Part shown: positions 59,570 to 64,000 of the stretch, piece by piece
How positions within the stretch are numbered: position 1 is the first letter of the stretch
Layout of the letters: each line of letters begins with the position of its first letter
Source of the DNA: Oscillospiraceae bacterium
Lineage (GTDB): Bacteria > Bacillota > Clostridia > Oscillospirales > Oscillospiraceae
Assembly: GCA_902767915.1 (NCBI GenBank)
Contig: CACXJE010000001.1
Coordinates: forward strand, 62,001 to 126,000
Reading direction: 5' to 3'
Length of the DNA: 64,000 nt
The notes under the pieces: generated by a model
Database searches by the model: none
Told to the model about the DNA's origin: nothing
Seen by the model: the letters and a program-made list of their open reading frames with translations, nothing else
Translations under genes and position numbers: made by a program

Positions 59570-60541
59570 TTATCCTTTCAGTTTGAACAGGAAGGCCAGC
59601 AGACGGTAGCGGCGGCGCCGCACCAGGGACAGGGCCACCCGCTTCAGCCGGGGCAGCCGCTTGGAATAGGGGTTGTCCACCCAGTCCGGGAAGGCCTTCT
59701 CGGTGTAGGCATAGAGCTCCTGCAGCACCTCAGACCTGCAGTCGATCCGGGAGACCCGGACGGAGGCCGCCAGCAGCACGTGCTGCACCGTCAGGGCGCA
59801 GAGCTCGTCCTTGTATTGATCAAAGAGGTGATTTTTCCGGAACCAGTCCAGGATATCGTCAAAGGCCGTCATGATGTCCCGATTCCGGGGCAGCTGACTG
59901 CTGTTCATAATGGAGCCGGGACGATCCAGATAGTAATACAGGCAGTCCGGCAGATTCACGATCTTTTCCGCGCAGGCCAGCAGCTTGGTGACGGTCCGGA
60001 TGTCCTCATACCAGACCACCGGCGGGAACAGCAGATCGTTTTTCTCAAAGACGCTGCGGTTCCACAGCCGCAGCCAGCAGGAGGGCTGGGACAGCAGAAA
60101 CTCCGGATGCTGCGCCAGGGTAAAGCTGCCGTCCGGGGTTTCGCCGGAGCGCTGGGGGGTGGCGGCGCCGTCCAGGGCCTCCTTGTAGAACTGGAAGGAA
60201 TAGACGTCCGCCGGTTCCCGGGCCATGGCCTCCCGGAGCCGCTTGATCCCGTCGGGTGCCAGACGGTCGTCGCTGTCCAAAAACAGGAACCATTCTCCCC
60301 TGGCGGCGGCAATGGCGGTGTTCCGGGCGCAGCCAGGACCTTGATTTTTCTGGTGGATCACCCGGATCAAGTCCGGATGGGCTGCGGCATAGTCGTCGCA
60401 GAGCTTCTCGCTGCCGTCGGAGGAGCCGTCGTCCACCAGCAGCAGCTCCAGATCTGTGGTGTCGTTCTGCAGGATCGACTCCACGCTGCGGGCCAGATAG
60501 CTTTTGACGTTATAAACCGGAATGATAATACTGATCATCAT
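59570..60541 (-). CDS. Family 2 glycosyltransferase (copy 2)
   Basis: 323-residue paralog of copy 1 with the same layout: IIIPVYNVKSYLARSVESIL, DDGSSDGSEKLCDDYAAAHPDL, GPGCARNTAIAAARGEWFLFLDSDDRL (metal motif DSDD) and WYEDIRTVTKLLACAEKI. The two start codons in tandem (60541 and 60538) are three and six bases after AAAGGAG, so the second may be used. The stop of the gene before it and this start are directly adjacent. Confidence 0.93.
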   Translation of the reverse strand: MMISIIIPVYNVKSYLARSVESILQNDTTDLELLLVDDGSSDGSEKLCDDYAAAHPDLIRVIHQKNQGPGCARNTAIAAARGEWFLFLDSDDRLAPDGIKRLREAMAREPADVYSFQFYKEALDGAATPQRSGETPDGSFTLAQHPEFLLSQPSCWLRLWNRSVFEKNDLLFPPVVWYEDIRTVTKLLACAEKIVNLPDCLYYYLDRPGSIMNSSQLPRNRDIMTAFDDILDWFRKNHLFDQYKDELCALTVQHVLLAASVRVSRIDCRSEVLQELYAYTEKAFPDWVDNPYSKRLPRLKRVALSLVRRRRYRLLAFLFKLKG

Positions 60542-62023
60542 TTACTCCTTTTTCGCCGAACGGCGGGACAGATGCCAGAGCCCCGCCAGAACCACAGCCA
60601 GATAAACGGACGCATTGTTGCGGCGCAGCACGGAAGCCGTCCCGAAGGCATAGGCCACGGCGATGGCAAAGGCGCCGAGCCAGGCGGCATAGGTGGGAGA
60701 AAACGTCGTCTTCCATCGGGTTGCCAGGGCAAGCAGCGCCCGCAAGCCGATCCACAGCAGCAGCGCCCCCAGCAGAAGCAGACCGATCCAGCCGCAGAGA
60801 TACCGGACGCCGTAGAAATCATTCTCCGGGTCATAGCTCTCCGCCTCCGTGGCCCAGTCGTCGGTTTCAAACCGGTAGACCTGGGTCTGCTCCACCCGGG
60901 TACGGGCAATCTCCAGACCGAACAGAGGGGCCAGCCCGGTATTTCGGGCGGCGTCCTCCATGGCGAGGCTGCAGTAATTCAGCTTCATCAGCCGGTCATC
61001 GCAGATTTGATCCGCCTTCAGGGTGTTGTGATAGCGTTCCGCCACCCGCTCCAGGCCGAAGGTATCCACCATGCCCTGGAGATTATAGTGATAGGCCGCG
61101 GAAAGCGCCTCGGAATTCTCCGTATGGATCTCATCGCCCTCCACGCCGAATCGGGCGGCGGCAGCGGAGACCCGCTCCTGTTTGATCTTCGCATTGGCCT
61201 CCACGGCGGACCGGTTCCGCTGCATGGGGGAAACCGGATAGAGCGCGCAAAACAAGCCTGCACACAGGAAAACCGCCAGGGCCTGCCGCCAGCGTCGGCG
61301 GTCAGACAGCAGAATCGCAGCAGCCATGCCCAGGCCGGCAGCAGCCAGGGATAGATAGGCCAGGCGGGTGCCGTAGAAATACAGGGCGCCGAAGCTCAGC
61401 AGCGCCGCCCCGGTCACCGGCAGGATCCGATCCGGCCAGCGCTCCAGGGCCCAGGCCACGGCCAAAGGCGCCAGAATACTCAGAATCGCACTCTGGGGGC
61501 TGGTCCAGATAAACCAGCCTCTGAGGCCGATCCCCTTTTCTTCGTAGGTATGGGGATCCGTGCCTGTAACCAGGCTCAAAAGCTCCACCGCCAGGATGAT
61601 CCCCAGATCCAGCATCAGGCCCTTTTTCAGGGCGCCGAAGCAGTCCGGGTTTTTCCGCAGCAGGCTGATCATGCTCAAGGCCGTGACCGGCAGCACCAGG
61701 GTCCTGGCCTGGTCGGTCAGATCCTGCTCCCAATTCAAATAACCGCCGTTCTGCACACAGGCACAGATATGTCCGGACAGATAGCAGAAAAGCAGCGCAG
61801 CGAGGCTGAAATACAGCCATTTTCTGTCTGTAACCGCAAAGCCCAGCAACAAGCCGATGAGCAGCAGGCACAGCCGGACCAGCATCGTCGGCAGATTGGA
61901 CAGGCCCCAGACCTGCTGCCAATAGCCGATCACGTCCAGCAGGGGCTGCAGCACACAGAACAACAGCACCAGCAGCGGCAGACGGCGGGTCAGCTTCTCA
62001 ACGAAGCGACGGTAACTGTTCAC
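60542..62023 (-). CDS. O-antigen ligase/polymerase-like membrane protein (copy 1)
   Basis: 493-residue membrane protein with about 11-12 helices and a large external loop (about residues 280-410), the layout of O-antigen ligases and polymerases. Marks shared with the next gene: TGTDPHTYEEKGIGLRGW, WTSPQSAILSILAPLAV, a long loop rich in charged residues and the C-terminal LRRNNASVYLAVVLAGLW. The start is a GTG (62023) nine bases after AGGAGG. The role, joining or transferring the glycerol-phosphate or glycan units outside the membrane, is inferred from the family and neighbours. Confidence 0.8.
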   Translation of the reverse strand: MNSYRRFVEKLTRRLPLLVLLFCVLQPLLDVIGYWQQVWGLSNLPTMLVRLCLLLIGLLLGFAVTDRKWLYFSLAALLFCYLSGHICACVQNGGYLNWEQDLTDQARTLVLPVTALSMISLLRKNPDCFGALKKGLMLDLGIILAVELLSLVTGTDPHTYEEKGIGLRGWFIWTSPQSAILSILAPLAVAWALERWPDRILPVTGAALLSFGALYFYGTRLAYLSLAAAGLGMAAAILLSDRRRWRQALAVFLCAGLFCALYPVSPMQRNRSAVEANAKIKQERVSAAAARFGVEGDEIHTENSEALSAAYHYNLQGMVDTFGLERVAERYHNTLKADQICDDRLMKLNYCSLAMEDAARNTGLAPLFGLEIARTRVEQTQVYRFETDDWATEAESYDPENDFYGVRYLCGWIGLLLLGALLLWIGLRALLALATRWKTTFSPTYAAWLGAFAIAVAYAFGTASVLRRNNASVYLAVVLAGLWHLSRRSAKKE

Positions 62024-62036
62024 CGTGGTCTGCCTC

Positions 62037-63632
62037 CTATTCTTCTGTTTTTGCGGAGGCTCCGGTCTCCGGCCGCTTCCCCGCCTTGGGGACGACGGAA
62101 AGGAACCACAGGCCTGCCAATACCATCGCAAGATATACCGAGGCGTTGTTGCGCCGCAGAACAGAAGCGGTGAAATACGCATGAGCGATGCCGATGGCAT
62201 AGGCCATCAGGAAGGCTGCCATGGTGAGATTTACATTCCGCTTCGGGTCGCGGAGAATGGCGGAAAGGGCCCGGAGACCGAACCACAGCAGGAACAGGAG
62301 CATCAGCCCCAGACCCACCAGGCCGGTGAGGAAATAGATGCCGTGGAAGTCGTTCTCCACGTCGTAGTTATCGGTCACCGGCAGGCCGTTGGCGTCCAGC
62401 CGGTCATGGGTCATTTCCTTCAGGTTCAGGCCGAACAGATGGGACAGGGTGCCGGATTCCTCCATCAGAAGCTTGCAGAAATTGATCTTCATGGTGCGGG
62501 TATTGCTGAGGATAGAGGCATCGGCGGTCCTGTCATAGACCTCGTAGACCCTGTCGAATCCAAACCGCTGGACCATGGACCAGATGATGGCCTGGCGCCG
62601 GTAAATCTTTTCCAGACCGATCCTGCGGAGTCTCTCGATCTCCTCGGTTCTGGGATCCTCGGGTTCGATCTCACCGGTCTCATCGGTGGGCGTTTCGGTT
62701 TCGATGGTGTCCGGAGGGAAGGTGGGCAGGCTGTCCAGATCCTCCCGGATCTGCTTTTGGGTGGCCGAGACCCGGAGCTCATTCTTGGTCATGCGGCGGT
62801 AGGTGGGAGAAAACGGATAAGCAGCCGTAAACAGCGCCGTGACCAGGAAGATCGCCAGGGCCATCTTCCACTGCTTCCGATCGGTGATGAGCAGGCAGGT
62901 GCAGACGCCGAAGCCGCAGAACAGCAGGCTGAAATAGGACAGCCGGGGCGCCAGCACAAACAGGGTGGCCTCCGCAACCGCGGTGATCAACGCGATTTGC
63001 AGATACCTCCATTTGGCTCCGCCGGAAAGGGGCTTTTCGTTTAACAGCCGGATGGCCCAGCAGATGGAGATCGGCGCCACCATGGCGAGGATCGCGCTCT
63101 GGCTGTTGGTCCACATGAACCAGCCCAGAATCCCGATGCCGTCCACTGCGTAGGTGTGGGGATCCGTCCCGGTGACGGTGCTGAGAAGCTGCACCAGGGC
63201 AATTTCCAGCAGACTCGCCAGCATACCCTTCTGCATGGCGGGGAAAACCTTCTCGTTGCGCCGCAGGAAGGTGATAAAGCAGAGCGTCATCATGGGAAGG
63301 AAATAAATCCGGACCAGATTTATCAGGTCGTTGACCGGCTCCCGGTATCCCTTGGCATTCTGCATACAGGCCAGAATGTGGCCGCCGGTCAGCACCAGCA
63401 GCACAGCAGCGGCGATATAATAATACCGTTTCCGATCAGACAACAGGAAGCCCAAAAGCACGGACCCGGCCAGCAGGAGCATCCGAAGGGCCATAGTGAC
63501 CGTGTTGCCGATGTGAAGCTGATCCTGCCAGAAGCCCGCCACGTCCAGCAGCGGCTGCAGCAGGCAGAACGCAAGAACAAGCATCGGCAGTTTTTCGCTG
63601 ATTCGTTCCTTCCAGCTTTGTGTTTTGTTCAT
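62037..63632 (-). CDS. O-antigen ligase/polymerase-like membrane protein (copy 2)
   Basis: 531-residue paralog of copy 1. Basic start, about 11-12 helices, the shared blocks TGTDPHTYAVDGIGILGWFM and WTNSQSAILAMVAPI (about residues 160-190), and a longer external loop containing the acidic, Pro-Thr-rich stretch PPDTIETETPTDETGEIEPE (about 330-349). The C-terminal LRRNNASVYLAMVLAGLW is nearly identical to copy 1. The ATG at 63632 follows AAAGGCG. First gene of the operon, with promoter at 63694-63722. Confidence 0.8.
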   Translation of the reverse strand: MNKTQSWKERISEKLPMLVLAFCLLQPLLDVAGFWQDQLHIGNTVTMALRMLLLAGSVLLGFLLSDRKRYYYIAAAVLLVLTGGHILACMQNAKGYREPVNDLINLVRIYFLPMMTLCFITFLRRNEKVFPAMQKGMLASLLEIALVQLLSTVTGTDPHTYAVDGIGILGWFMWTNSQSAILAMVAPISICWAIRLLNEKPLSGGAKWRYLQIALITAVAEATLFVLAPRLSYFSLLFCGFGVCTCLLITDRKQWKMALAIFLVTALFTAAYPFSPTYRRMTKNELRVSATQKQIREDLDSLPTFPPDTIETETPTDETGEIEPEDPRTEEIERLRRIGLEKIYRRQAIIWSMVQRFGFDRVYEVYDRTADASILSNTRTMKINFCKLLMEESGTLSHLFGLNLKEMTHDRLDANGLPVTDNYDVENDFHGIYFLTGLVGLGLMLLFLLWFGLRALSAILRDPKRNVNLTMAAFLMAYAIGIAHAYFTASVLRRNNASVYLAMVLAGLWFLSVVPKAGKRPETGASAKTEE

Positions 63633-63693
63633 GTTGTCAACGCCTTTCCGATTGGGTCCTCCGTCGGGGAGAATGCCCACAATCTTAAATTAC

Positions 63694-63722
63694 AGTATAT
63701 CATAACAGACGACCGTTGTCCA
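63694..63722 (-). promoter_or_regulatory. Promoter of the surface polymer operon
   Basis: On the minus strand TGGACA (63722-63717), 17-base spacer, TATACT (63699-63694) preceded by TGA (extended -10). It would drive all eight genes down to 54851; gaps between them never exceed 64 bases. Confidence 0.72.
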
Positions 63723-63741
63723 GCAAAAGTTCCTGTTTTCC

Positions 63742-63764
63742 CGGGGCGACGAGCCCGCCCCACG
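63742..63764. repeat. Degenerate palindromic repeat (weak family member)
   Basis: GGGGCG and CGCCCC arms around seven bases, followed by ACG instead of TACGG. Possibly a decayed copy of the repeat family; lies upstream of the polymer operon promoter. Confidence 0.35.
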
Positions 63765-63765
63765 C

Positions 63766-63799
63766 AAAAAAAGCGCCTCCCGGACGGAAGGCGCTTTTG
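63766..63799 (-). terminator. Terminator of the aquaporin gene
   Basis: On the minus strand AAAGCGCCT with AGGCGCTTT, closed by a short G/C-rich inner part, then TTTTTTT. It lies ten bases after the aquaporin stop. Confidence 0.92.
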
Positions 63800-63808
63800 C
63801 GGATTCAA

Positions 63809-64000
63809 TTACTTTTTCTTGTTGGCCTTCTTGGCCTGTACGGGAGCCGGGTCCTTCTTGTCCAGGAACATCCAGATCAGAGCCGCAAGCACGCCGCCGA
63901 CCAGCGGAGCCAGGATGAAGATCCAGATCTGCTCCAGAGCCTTGCCGCCGGCAAAGATGGCGGGGCCCAGGGAACGGGCGGGGTTGACGCTGGTGCCAGT
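63809..64000 (-). CDS. Aquaporin / MIP family channel (C-terminal part only)
   Basis: The last 63 codons of a major intrinsic protein channel; the start is outside the window. The second NPA box is present as TSVNPARSLGPAIF, followed by the last membrane helix (IWIFILAPLVGGVLAALIWMF) and a lysine-rich tail (KKANKKK). NPAR followed by SLGPA is more like water-selective aquaporin (AqpZ) than glycerol facilitator, which usually has NPARD. No neighbour beyond the window is known. Confidence 0.9.
   Translation of the reverse strand, partial: TGTSVNPARSLGPAIFAGGKALEQIWIFILAPLVGGVLAALIWMFLDKKDPAPVQAKKANKKK

Overview
The window looks like chromosomal DNA from a GC-rich anaerobic Clostridia-type Firmicute, most likely of the Oscillospirales/Oscillospiraceae. 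Evidence for this: the tig-clpP-clpX-lon-ysxC order, addB-addA recombination nuclease, TmcAL, RbgA, AckA, SLH-anchored surface proteins, a TagD/TagB wall-polymer locus, AGGAGG ribosome binding sites, and promoters close to TTGCAN-17-TATAAT. Placement below the class level is inference. No tRNA, rRNA, prophage, transposase gene or CRISPR array was found.

Layout. 1-4817 (mostly -): dGTPase-like HD protein (cut by the window edge), YigZ, HflX, L31 and TmcAL. 4934-6121 (+): acetate kinase. 6174-17580 (-): a MoxR / DUF58 / DUF4129-like membrane module, free-Met-(R)-sulfoxide reductase, a YibE/F permease, and a 2100-residue SLH-anchored protein carrying a PHP (CehA/McbA-like) metallohydrolase. 17718-25133 (-): the proteostasis operon tig-clpP-clpX-lon-ysxC plus a CFI-box protein. 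25258-29858 (-): lepB-rbgA-rnhB-yraN-dipeptidase-phosphoesterase, interrupted by a 76-bp tandem repeat array. 30090-32499 (+): a DUF1292 protein, a probable 6S RNA and a membrane-anchored foldase-like protein with a PETEA repeat. 32711-39554 (-): addB-addA. 39738-49724 (mostly +): two overlapping flavoprotein genes, two small membrane proteins (-), a DUF2804 protein, a glycosyltransferase/acyltransferase pair, tsaE-tsaB-upp and a proton antiporter. 49756-54798 (+): two tandem secreted CotH-kinase proteins, each with three SLH domains. 54851-63632 (-): a cell-surface polymer operon (two O-antigen-ligase-like membrane proteins, two family 2 glycosyltransferases, flippase, CDP-glycerol polymerase, TagD, HAD phosphatase). 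The 3' end of an aquaporin closes the window.

How the parts fit. Secretion and surface functions recur: signal peptidase I, the foldase-like protein, three SLH proteins and a polymer operon that could make a secondary wall polymer. The most unusual non-genic signal is a family of small palindromes found at eight or nine sites. They share a right-hand flank (usually C/G-CTACGG) but have different, perfectly matched arms at each site. They occur singly, as head-to-head pairs, in runs, as a 76-bp tandem array inside an operon, and once in frame inside the coding region of tmcAL.
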